Of a DNA stretch of 64,000 nt, positions 1-8,000 are shown one piece after another (positions within the stretch are counted from its first letter, which is position 1; each line of letters opens with the position of its first letter). The stretch is from assembly GCA_024682115.1 (NCBI GenBank), contig JAIKZO010000058.1:1-64000 (forward strand). Reading direction: 5' to 3'. The translations under genes and the position numbers were made by a program. The notes beneath the pieces were generated by a model. It did not search any database. It worked only from the letters and a program-made list of their open reading frames with translations, and was not told the origin of the DNA. This DNA is from Lachnospiraceae bacterium. GTDB lineage: Bacteria; Bacillota; Clostridia; Lachnospirales; Lachnospiraceae.

Positions 1-1
1 A

Positions 2-70
2 AAATTCCACCGGAAATATGATGAAATGATGAAATGGAATGCCATGTATCTGCGCTGCAAACAGAAATAG
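2..70 (+). CDS. C-terminal end of an upstream gene (partial)
   Basis: An open frame enters from the window edge and ends at TAG 68-70, giving about 22 residues ending MYLRCKQK. The tail is basic and rich in Lys, Arg and Met, as many protein C-termini are. There is too little sequence to name a family, and it could be chance. It is listed because a MerR promoter starts only about 55 bp downstream, so an upstream gene ending here is plausible. Confidence 0.35.
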   Translation, partial: KFHRKYDEMMKWNAMYLRCKQK

Positions 71-125
71 GCAGTCATACAGAATACGGCTATTGGGAAA
101 AATTTATAATAATATTAAAAAATAC

Positions 126-156
126 TTGACCTTCCACCTGGTGGAAGGTCTATTTT
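126..156 (+). promoter_or_regulatory. MerR-type promoter with 19-bp spacer and perfect operator dyad
   Basis: TTGACC (126-131) and TATTTT (151-156) are separated by 19 bp, the over-long spacer typical of promoters activated by MerR-family proteins. A perfect 23-bp inverted repeat, GACCTTCCACC-T-GGTGGAAGGTC (128-150), fills the spacer. It lies directly upstream of a merR gene, so autoregulation is the natural reading. Spacing and dyad are seen; the regulatory link is inferred. Confidence 0.85.
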
Positions 157-197
157 TCAGGTATCGAGAGGCCATTCGATAGAAATTCGAGGTAGAA

Positions 198-842
198 ATG
201 AAGATCAATCAGGTTGAAGAACTGGTAGGGATCACCAAAAAAAACATACGGTTTTATGAGGAGCAGGGATTGTTAAATCCCGGCAGGAATCCGGAGAACG
301 GATACAGGGATTATTCATTATCGGATGTTGACTGTCTTCTTAAGATAAAGCTCTTAAGAAAGATCGATGTTCCGATCGAAGAGATCAAAAAACTGGAGAC
401 AGGTTCCGTTTCTTTTGAAGAATGCATGGAGATCCAGTCAAAGAAACTGGAAGACCAACGTGATAACATCGGATTGATGATAGACCTTTGTAAAAAGCTG
501 AGCAATGAAGTTGCCGGTTACGATCAGATCGATGCATCGGCTTACCTCGACGAACTAAAGCAACTTGAAAAAGGAGGCGCAGTATTTATGGATCTGTCCA
601 AAAGCGATGTGAGCAGGAAGACCATGACAGGTGCCGTTCTTGCCGCAACATGTTTTATAGCTGTTATGCTGCTGCTCATCGTTATAGTGATCATGGGAGC
701 GGTCAATGATCCGATACCTTTACCGGTGTTGATCTTATTTCTAGTAACTCCGTCGATAATGATAATAGCAACAGTAACAGCATTGTTTCAAAGGATCAAA
801 GAGATCAGAAAAGGAGAGGCATATGAAGCTCGTAAGTATTGA
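198..842 (+). CDS. Membrane-anchored MerR-family transcriptional regulator
   Basis: The N-terminus (about 1-70) is a MerR winged helix-turn-helix (ITKKNIRFYEEQGLL, then ENGYRDYS), followed by a dimerisation coiled coil at about 75-120. Unlike ordinary MerR proteins it has no soluble ligand domain. Residues about 145-167 and 174-196 form two hydrophobic helices, so the regulator should sit at the membrane with its DNA-binding domain in the cytoplasm. The ATG follows a GAGGT site and a 19-bp-spacer MerR promoter with a perfect operator, so the gene is probably autoregulated. Its 3' end overlaps the next gene by 20 bp, indicating translational coupling to the YbjQ and YhfC genes. The signal is unknown; a membrane or envelope stress signal is an inference. 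Confidence 0.88.
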   Translation: MKINQVEELVGITKKNIRFYEEQGLLNPGRNPENGYRDYSLSDVDCLLKIKLLRKIDVPIEEIKKLETGSVSFEECMEIQSKKLEDQRDNIGLMIDLCKKLSNEVAGYDQIDASAYLDELKQLEKGGAVFMDLSKSDVSRKTMTGAVLAATCFIAVMLLLIVIVIMGAVNDPIPLPVLILFLVTPSIMIIATVTALFQRIKEIRKGEAYEARKY

Positions 843-1134
843 AACAATTCCCGGACAGGATTTTGAAGTTCTCGGATTGGTAAAAGGAACAATTGTTAAT
901 TCGAAGAATGTTGGAAGAGACCTTATGGCCGGACTTAAGACCATCGTCGGAGGTGAGATCGTAGGATATACCGAGATGTTAAATGAGGCAAGACAAATTG
1001 CTACCAAGAGGATGGTTGATGAGGCTGAAGCATTGGGTGCAGATGCAATAGTTGGCGTAAGGTACGGTTCTTCGGCAGTAATGCAGTCCGCTGCCGAGAT
1101 AGTCGCATACGGAACAGCGGTAAAGTTTAAGTAG
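823..1134 (+). CDS. YbjQ family (UPF0145) protein
   Basis: At 103 aa this has the usual length and pattern of the YbjQ/UPF0145 family: an N-terminal IPGQDFEVLGLVKG strand region, a central SKNVGRDLMAGL segment, an ARQIATKRM helix and a GADAIVGVRY core. Family members form pentamer-like rings and are sometimes called heavy-metal-binding, but no firm function is known. The ATG lies inside the 3' end of merR behind an AAAGGAG site, so expression is coupled to the regulator. The YhfC-type gene follows 9 bp after its stop. Its role in a MerR-protease operon is unknown. Confidence 0.88.
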   Translation: MKLVSIETIPGQDFEVLGLVKGTIVNSKNVGRDLMAGLKTIVGGEIVGYTEMLNEARQIATKRMVDEAEALGADAIVGVRYGSSAVMQSAAEIVAYGTAVKFK

Positions 1135-1143
1135 GAGGATATC

Positions 1144-1956
1144 ATGGATCTTTCACAATGCAGAGTTCCCGACGCTACAATGTTTTTACTGTTTGTAAGA
1201 GCGATAGTTTGTTTAGGGTTGCCGATAGTGCTCATGCTCATATGGAGGAAGAAGACCGGGGCTAAATTAAGATCATGTCTGCTTGGAATGGCAACATTTG
1301 TGATATTTGCTCTTATCCTTGAGACGATACTTCATAATGTCGTATTGTTGGTGCTGGGTGAGGAGAAATTCACATCGACTGCATTTTATGCGATCTACGG
1401 CGGACTTGCCGCAGGTGTATTTGAGGAATACGGTCGATATATCGTGATGCGCAACTTTATGAAGACGGATCTTGAAAAAAAGGAATCCGTCATGTTCGGT
1501 ATAGGACACGGGGGTATTGAGAGCATCATTTTGATAGGAACTTCAACGATTTCGAGCCTTGCTATGGCATTTACCTTAAATGCCGGGATGGGGAATATGC
1601 TGATCGAAGGCATGAGCCCTGATCTTCAGCAACAATTATATGAACAGATATCGCCTTTATGGTTGTCTGCACCGCCTGCGGTACTTGCCGGAATTGTTGA
1701 GAGAGCCTTCGCGATCACGTACCATATCTGTGCTTCTTATATCGTATACAGATCCGTTAAGGATAAAAAGATATCACTCTGCCTTCTGGCTGTTTTACTG
1801 CATGCCCTGATGGACGGGCTCGCTGTTACATTGTCAAGATTAACCGGTTCGGCTTTGATCACGGAAGCTTTTATCGGAATATACACTGTAATACTGGCTG
1901 TATTCACTGTAAAAGCATACAAAAATGAAAAAGAAGACACAGTTATCCCGGAGTAA
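1144..1956 (+). CDS. YhfC-family intramembrane metalloprotease
   Basis: This 270-aa polytopic membrane protein carries the two signature motifs of the YhfC family: EExxR (EEYGR, residues 94-98) and GHGGxE (121-126). They resemble the metal-binding motifs of CPBP/Abi intramembrane proteases. About seven hydrophobic helices are visible. The RBS is AGGAGG and the gene is third in the MerR operon. Because the regulator is itself membrane-anchored, the protease could act on it or on a protein it controls; that is inference with no direct evidence. Proteolysis has not been shown for most YhfC members. Confidence 0.85.
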   Translation: MDLSQCRVPDATMFLLFVRAIVCLGLPIVLMLIWRKKTGAKLRSCLLGMATFVIFALILETILHNVVLLVLGEEKFTSTAFYAIYGGLAAGVFEEYGRYIVMRNFMKTDLEKKESVMFGIGHGGIESIILIGTSTISSLAMAFTLNAGMGNMLIEGMSPDLQQQLYEQISPLWLSAPPAVLAGIVERAFAITYHICASYIVYRSVKDKKISLCLLAVLLHALMDGLAVTLSRLTGSALITEAFIGIYTVILAVFTVKAYKNEKEDTVIPE

Positions 1957-1961
1957 AGCAA

Positions 1962-2001
1962 TACCTCCGTGGCTTGACCTGACGGCCTTACCACGGAGGT
2001 A
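1962..2001. terminator. Inverted repeat after the MerR operon, probable terminator without U-tract
   Basis: TACCTCCGTGG (1962-1972) and CCACGGAGGTA (1991-2001) are perfect 11-bp arms around an 18-nt loop. The repeat lies just after the YhfC stop and between converging genes. No T-run follows on either side, so intrinsic termination is uncertain. The arms contain an anti-Shine-Dalgarno-like CCTCC and a GGAGG sequence. Confidence 0.5.
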
Positions 2002-2037
2002 CCCCGATTGTGAAGACAGTATGGAGATTGGTATTTT

Positions 2038-2223
2038 TTATACCACCTTTTTTAAATCCTTTGCATCCAGACGAAGAACGTAGGTTGTATGGTTGCTGAA
2101 AACACTGTCACGATCTTCGCGGATCCTGTAATCCACATGTGCTTTTTCGAGTTTTTCGATGAAATCATCTTTTTGAGACTCCGAATATAGATAAATTGTT
2201 TCTTTTTTTCCAAATATCGACAT
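2038..2223 (-). CDS. Small 61-aa hypothetical protein
   Basis: On the minus strand the ATG at 2223 is preceded by AAAAAAGGAGGAGAATAT, one of the strongest ribosome binding sites in the window, which supports a real gene. The product has an aromatic YLYSES start, an amphipathic helix (KDDFIEKLEKAHVDY) and a second strand-rich half. This outline is reminiscent of the small DUF2007-type signal-transducing fold, but no family can be named. It has no membrane segment. It converges with the MerR operon and diverges from the NUDIX gene. Confidence 0.7.
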   Translation of the reverse strand: MSIFGKKETIYLYSESQKDDFIEKLEKAHVDYRIREDRDSVFSNHTTYVLRLDAKDLKKVV

Positions 2224-2254
2224 ATATTCTCCTCCTTTTTTGTCGTAAACCGAC

Positions 2255-2283
2255 TTGGTTTGTTTTCATCTGTAGTATAAAAT
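2255..2283 (+). promoter_or_regulatory. Probable sigma-A promoter of the NUDIX gene
   Basis: TTGGTT (2255-2260), a 17-bp spacer and TAAAAT (2278-2283). It lies in the divergent gap between the small minus-strand gene and the NUDIX gene, and predicts a leader of about 80 nt. Confidence 0.5.
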
Positions 2284-2369
2284 GGCATGGAGGATAAAAA
2301 CTTCTCGTTTTTTTAACAGGGTAATATCATTTTTTGTTGCAAAAAATCCATCATGGTAAAGGTATCATT

Positions 2370-2822
2370 ATGTCAGGATATATTTCAGAAATGAGAAAGA
2401 TCGTCGGACACAGGACCGTTATCCAGTGCGCGGCAAGCATAATATGTATAGATGATAAGGGACGGATCCTTCTTGGAAAACGGACCGATAATCACCTGTG
2501 GGGATATTCGGGCGGATCCGTGGAGATCGATGAGCCCGTGGAGGAATGTGCCAAAAGAGAATTTTTGGAGGAAACAGGGCTTATTGCGGACGAGATAGAG
2601 TTTTTCTTTGTAAATTCTGGTCCCGATACTCACTATGTTTATCCTAACGGAGATGAGGTGTCAAACATAGAGATCATATATATTTGCAGAAAGTACCATG
2701 GCGAACTTAGGGCTCAGGAGTCCGAAATAGAGGAACTTAAGTTCTTCAGAACGGAAGATATCGATATCGGGATGATCTCTCCGCCGATAAGACCTGTTTT
2801 TGAGAAACTGCTATCAAAATAG
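2370..2822 (+). CDS. NUDIX hydrolase
   Basis: The NUDIX box is complete: GGSVEIDEPVEECAKREFLEETGL fits GX5EX7REUXEEXGU. The protein therefore hydrolyses a nucleoside-diphosphate-linked substrate using metal held by the REXXEE glutamates; which substrate cannot be read. The ORF track starts at TTG 2334, but ATG 2370 is preferred because GGTAAAGG precedes it and family homology begins shortly after (150 aa). The region after the box (HYVYPNGDEVSNIEIIYICR) resembles ADP-ribose-type or MutT-like members that act on small nucleotides. It is a single gene, ending just before the promoter of the large signalling operon. Confidence 0.88.
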   Translation: MSGYISEMRKIVGHRTVIQCAASIICIDDKGRILLGKRTDNHLWGYSGGSVEIDEPVEECAKREFLEETGLIADEIEFFFVNSGPDTHYVYPNGDEVSNIEIIYICRKYHGELRAQESEIEELKFFRTEDIDIGMISPPIRPVFEKLLSK

Positions 2823-2841
2823 CGACCTTTCTTTCCCTTTT

Positions 2842-2872
2842 TTGTTAAAAATATGGCATTTTATGATATAAT
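2842..2872 (+). promoter_or_regulatory. Promoter of the large signalling operon
   Basis: TTGTTA (2842-2847), a 19-bp spacer and TATAAT (2867-2872) with an extended -10 TG (2864-2865). No other good promoter was seen in the short gaps between the following genes up to about 25,650, so it may drive about 23 kb of transcript. Confidence 0.6.
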
Positions 2873-2910
2873 AAAGTGTTATTGAAAGTGGATTGAGAAA
2901 GGGATGTCTC

Positions 2911-5052
2911 GTGAATATCTTTCGTAAGGGAGCAAACAGCAGAGTTTTTCTCATTGTAATGGCGATCTGTATCGCTATCACAGTCAACGTTTTGCTGTCG
3001 TTTGCGGTATTCAAGCTTGGTTTTCCGTTATATCTGGATACGATCGGAACTATCATCATGGCAACCATGGGTGGTTTTTTCCCCGGCGTTGTCACAGCGG
3101 TCGTAACAAATCTGATCTGCAGTTTCTTCAACAGAGAGGCTTTGTATTTTGCGGTCATTAATGCTTTGGCCGCTCTTTTTGTTTCTTCTTTTTCAAGAAA
3201 AAGATCTCTTAATAGAGCCAAAGACATCGGTATATTCATTGTTATTATAAGCATACTGTGCGGAAGCCTGAGTTCGATAATTCAATGGGAGCATTTCGGC
3301 GGCCCGCAGGATGCCATTATAAGATCCATGGTCGATTCTACGGTTGAGGCTACGGGCTATAACGGTTTTGTGGTATTGCTCATTATTAATCTTATACTCA
3401 ACTTTCTTGATAAGGGACTCGTTACGATGGTTTCCTGCTATGTGATGAGTCTTATCCCGGAAGAAATGGCAGATAAGATCGAAGGTGGAGCCTGGATGCA
3501 ACGCCCACTTTCGAAGGATGAAAAAAGATCTATCAAGGAATGGGGCAAGGATGTCAGACAATCGTTAAGATTTCGCATGACGGTAACTCTTTCTCTTGTT
3601 TCACTTGTCCTTGTGCTTTTAGTCGGCGGCGCCGGTCTGAGACTATATATCGAAAACGTTAAAGCTGAAAGGACTAAAGAAGCCGGTGATGTTGCACATA
3701 TGGTAGCTGCCGTTCTCGATGCCGAAATGATCAATGATTATATCCTCGGAGGAGATGCTGTCGAAGGATATGAAGATACGGTTCAGGTCATAGAGGGTAT
3801 ACGGAATAACATGACAAATGTTAAATACCTCTATGTTGCAAGAGCAGAAAAAGACGGATTCCGCTATGTTTTTGATGCCAGAGGCGATGAGGGCAGCCCC
3901 GAGCCATATAAGGCCGGCGAAATGGTTCCTTATGAGCATGAATTTCTCCCTTATGTCGAAGATCTTATAGCAGGAAAAGAAATAGATCCCGTTGAGTCAA
4001 ATGATTCGTGGGGATGGCTTATATCGGCTGCTCACCCGGTAAAGAATTCGGAAGGCAATACGGTCTGCTATGTGATTGCGGATGTTTCCATCGAATTGAT
4101 CGCCGACTTCATGAGGGAGTACATATTCAAGATCGGCCTCATCATTGCGGCTATCTTTATTGTCATAGTCGGATACGGTCTGTGGACTACAGGAATTTAT
4201 ACTTCATATCCTATAACAAGCATGGCTTATTGTGTCGACCATTTTTCTCAGGCCGGAGAAGATCAGGATAAACTTGATGATAATGTAAGATCGATACGTT
4301 CTTTGGATATTCACACAGGCGATGAGACGGAAAAACTATATAATGCGCTTTGCAGACTGACCTTGAATCAGGCGGAACAGATGAGAAACGTAAGAAGGCT
4401 GTCCGATTCGACGGCTCAAATGCAGGACGGACTTATCATCACCATGGCGGATATGGTCGAGAGTCGCGATTCCGATACCGGTGCACATGTCCAGAAGACC
4501 GCCGCATACGTTAAGATCATAGTAGAAGGCCTTAAGAAAAAAGGATATTATTCCGAAAAGATCACGCCCAAATTCATTTCCGACGTAATTCGAAGCGCAC
4601 CGCTGCATGATGTCGGAAAGATCAATATATCAGATAAGATACTGAATAAAGTCGGAAAGCTTACGGATGAAGAATATGAGATCATGAAGACTCACACTAC
4701 GGCGGGAAAGAAGATCATGGAAAATGCCATAAGTACCGTTAAGGGTGAAAACTATCTTAAGGAAGCCAGAAACATGGCCGCCTATCATCACGAAAGATGG
4801 GACGGCAAAGGTTATCCGGAAGGACTTCACGGAGAGGTCATTCCGTTGTCTGCACGTATCATGGCAGTGGCGGATGTTTTTGATGCACTTTCTTCACCAC
4901 GTGTTTACAAACCTGCTTTTTCCATAGAAAAATCCATAGAGATAATCAAAGAAGGTTCCGGAACACAGTTTGATCCAAAATGTGTTGAGGTATTTATGGA
5001 AGCCTTAACGGAAGTAAAACTGATAGTTAAGAAATACAATCAGGAATCTTAA
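2911..5052 (+). CDS. Membrane HD-GYP cyclic-di-GMP phosphodiesterase
   Basis: The N-terminal 200 residues form about six membrane helices with the FPLYLDTIGTI and GFFPGVVTAVVTN pattern of ECF-transporter S-component-like sensors. A further transmembrane pair flanks an extracytoplasmic PAS/Cache-like region (about 235-410). The C-terminus is a complete HD-GYP domain. All ligands are present: the TGAH helix, HDVGK, KTHTTAGKKIM, HHERWDGKGYPEGL and ADVFDAL. Such domains hydrolyse c-di-GMP to GMP or pGpG. The ORF track begins at TTG 2893, but GTG 2911 has AAAGGG at good spacing. It is the first gene of the signalling operon, with 18 bp to the next gene. The signal is unknown; a small vitamin-like ligand is only suggested by the S-component fold. 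Confidence 0.9.
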   Translation: MNIFRKGANSRVFLIVMAICIAITVNVLLSFAVFKLGFPLYLDTIGTIIMATMGGFFPGVVTAVVTNLICSFFNREALYFAVINALAALFVSSFSRKRSLNRAKDIGIFIVIISILCGSLSSIIQWEHFGGPQDAIIRSMVDSTVEATGYNGFVVLLIINLILNFLDKGLVTMVSCYVMSLIPEEMADKIEGGAWMQRPLSKDEKRSIKEWGKDVRQSLRFRMTVTLSLVSLVLVLLVGGAGLRLYIENVKAERTKEAGDVAHMVAAVLDAEMINDYILGGDAVEGYEDTVQVIEGIRNNMTNVKYLYVARAEKDGFRYVFDARGDEGSPEPYKAGEMVPYEHEFLPYVEDLIAGKEIDPVESNDSWGWLISAAHPVKNSEGNTVCYVIADVSIELIADFMREYIFKIGLIIAAIFIVIVGYGLWTTGIYTSYPITSMAYCVDHFSQAGEDQDKLDDNVRSIRSLDIHTGDETEKLYNALCRLTLNQAEQMRNVRRLSDSTAQMQDGLIITMADMVESRDSDTGAHVQKTAAYVKIIVEGLKKKGYYSEKITPKFISDVIRSAPLHDVGKINISDKILNKVGKLTDEEYEIMKTHTTAGKKIMENAISTVKGENYLKEARNMAAYHHERWDGKGYPEGLHGEVIPLSARIMAVADVFDALSSPRVYKPAFSIEKSIEIIKEGSGTQFDPKCVEVFMEALTEVKLIVKKYNQES

Positions 5053-5070
5053 CGGAGGAATATCCTCAGG

Positions 5071-8000
5071 ATGTATAAAGGAAAACATAAAAGTTCGATC
5101 GTGATCATAATATGCATATTGCTGATCTTGGCCGGGAGTATTCCGATGGAAGTCTTTGCCGAAGAGGATTCTTCGACGACATCGTCAACCTCCGGTGTCA
5201 TCGGAAATGTCATCGGCGGAGGTTATGCCGCTACCGGACAGATAGAGGGCGTGGGATACACGACCAAGCTTTTTGATGCCACAAACGGGTTGAATTCTTC
5301 GGATGCCAATTGTGTATACGGGTCCAGGGACGGATATGTATGGATTGGAAACAACGGCGGAATAATCCGTCATGACGGAACCTCTTTCGAGAGACTTGAT
5401 ACTTCCTACGGATTGACAAGCGGAAGAGTGATCTATGAAGACAGTTCATCAAGACTCTGGATAGGAACCAATGATAACGGTGTAGTTGTCATGGACGGTA
5501 ATGAACATAAGCATATAACATATGAGGACGGTCTTCCTTCATCTTCAATAAGGACATTTGCCGAAGGGATAAACGGCTATGTTTATATTGGAACAGCCAA
5601 TGGTCTTGTATATGCCGATAATGACATGAATATTGCCCGGGTAAATGATGTCAGACTTGAAAACGAGACAGTTTCAAGGCTTGTTGCCGATATGAACGGA
5701 CTGGTATACGGATGCACCAAAAACGGATGTATATTTACCGTTAATTCAGGTTCCGTTTCGTATTTTTTAAGATCGGGAGAGGGTAAATTCCCCAAGATAT
5801 CCATGATGCTTGCCGACCCCAGATCTCCCGGAAAGGTTTATATGGGAGCCGAACAGGACACCGTATATTACGGCAGGCTGTCGGGGGATTCCGAAGGTTA
5901 TAAAAAAATATATATTCCCGGTCTCGGAAATGTGAACTGGATGTCATATGAATGCGGCAGAGTCTGGATCGCATCCGACAATCTGGTCGGTTACCTGGAT
6001 GATGATAACTGCTTCCATGAGATAGACATTTCTCCAGTTGACAACCCGGTAGATATGATCACATCGGATTATCAGGGGAATATATGGATCGCTTCTGCAA
6101 GACAGGGCGTGATGAAGATCGTCACCAATAATTTTGTGAACATCCCTTCCGGTGCCGGAATCGCTGACGGTGCTGTCAATTCCACATGTCTTTATAAAGA
6201 GCAGCTTTATATCGGCACTGACAAGGGACTCAGTATCCTTGAAGAAAGCAGCCACAGATCGATAACAAATGATCTGACGAATTTTCTGGCAGAAATAAAG
6301 ATACGCTGTATCGCCAGGGACAGCGAGAATAATCTTTGGATAGGAACATATTCCAAGGATTGCGGACTGGTCTGCTATACGGATAAAGGCGTAATAAGAA
6401 AATATACCGATAAAGATGGTATGTTAAGTAATCAGATAAACTGTATCAGGATCGCTTCGGACGGATCAGTACTCATAGGCACAAACGGTGGCCTAAATGT
6501 GATCAAAAACGGTTTGATCGTAAGAGCTGTCGGCGCATCGGATAGTATCAGCAATACCGTATTCCTTACTGTCGAAGAAGGAGGAAACGGCGTTTTGTAT
6601 GCCGGTACCGACGGAGACGGCATATATATGATAAAAGGCGATAATGTCATGAAGATAGGTCGGGATAACGGCCTTACGAGTGACGTTATCGTAAAGATAA
6701 AAAAGGACATAATCTTTGGATGCTACTGGATAATTACATCCAATTCGATCGAATATATGAGGGAGGGTGCAATCACCAATATAGAAACCTTCCCGTATAA
6801 CAATAACTTCGATATTTTCGCCGATAAACTCGGCAACAGATGGATCCTTTCATCACAGGGTGTTTACTGTGTCAGCGGTAAAGATATGCTCGACGATGAT
6901 ATCACGGCTTACAGGCTTTATTCCCTGTCTAACGGACTTGACGGCATTCCTACTGATAATTCTTCGAGTGATCTGGATGATGAAGGAAATCTTTATATTG
7001 CTCAGAGAACCGGTGTAAGTGTCGTGAATATCGACCATTATTACGATCGCGATACATACGTCAAAATGTTCATCAGATCTCTTTATTGTAATAACGAACT
7101 GATCATGCCCGATGCAAACGGTAATTATTCGTTACCGGCGGCGCAGGGAAGAATTCAGATAACGCCTTCCATTCTTGATTATACGCTCACCGATCCGTTG
7201 GTACGTGTTTATCTTGAAGGCGCAAAGGATGAAGGTGTTACCAGCGTGCAGAGCAAGCTGTCTCCGCTGGAGTATACCGATCTTGGATACGGTGATTATG
7301 TGCTCCATCTTCAGATACTTGATAAGAATTCCGGTTTCGTTATTGAGGAAAAGGCATTCGGCATTTCGAAAACGCCCAGATTTGCCGAACTTCTCATAGT
7401 AAGGATTGCCACTCTGGCTGTCCTTTCGATCGGCGTTGCGCTCCTGGTATGGCGTATCCTTAAAGGGACCGTCATCAGCAAACAGTATGCCGAGATCAGG
7501 AATGCCAAAGAAGAAGCGGAAAGAGCCAATACCGCAAAATCCAGATTCCTCGCCAATATGTCTCACGAGATAAGAACGCCCATCAATACGATAATGGGAA
7601 TGAATGAGATGACTATGAGGGAAGACCCTACCGGAGTGCCCAAGAGCTATTTCATGTCCATGATGAACTATGCGTTTGATATCAGGAATGCGTCGGAAAC
7701 ACTTCTCGGACTTATAAACGACCTGCTTGATATCTCGAAGATAGAATCCGGGAAAATGCATCTTGTAGAGCAGGGGTACGATGTCCAGGATATGTTAAGG
7801 TCGATTGCGTCGATGATCCGGGTAAGGAGCACACAAAAGGGTCTTACTTTTGATGTGGTTGTTGATGAAGTATTACCGAAACGGCTATACGGAGACGAGG
7901 GAAAGATAAAGCAGATAATACTTAATCTGCTGACAAATGCCGTGAAATACACTCAAGTCGGCGGATTCATCCTCAGTGTTTCCATGACCGCAAGGACAAA

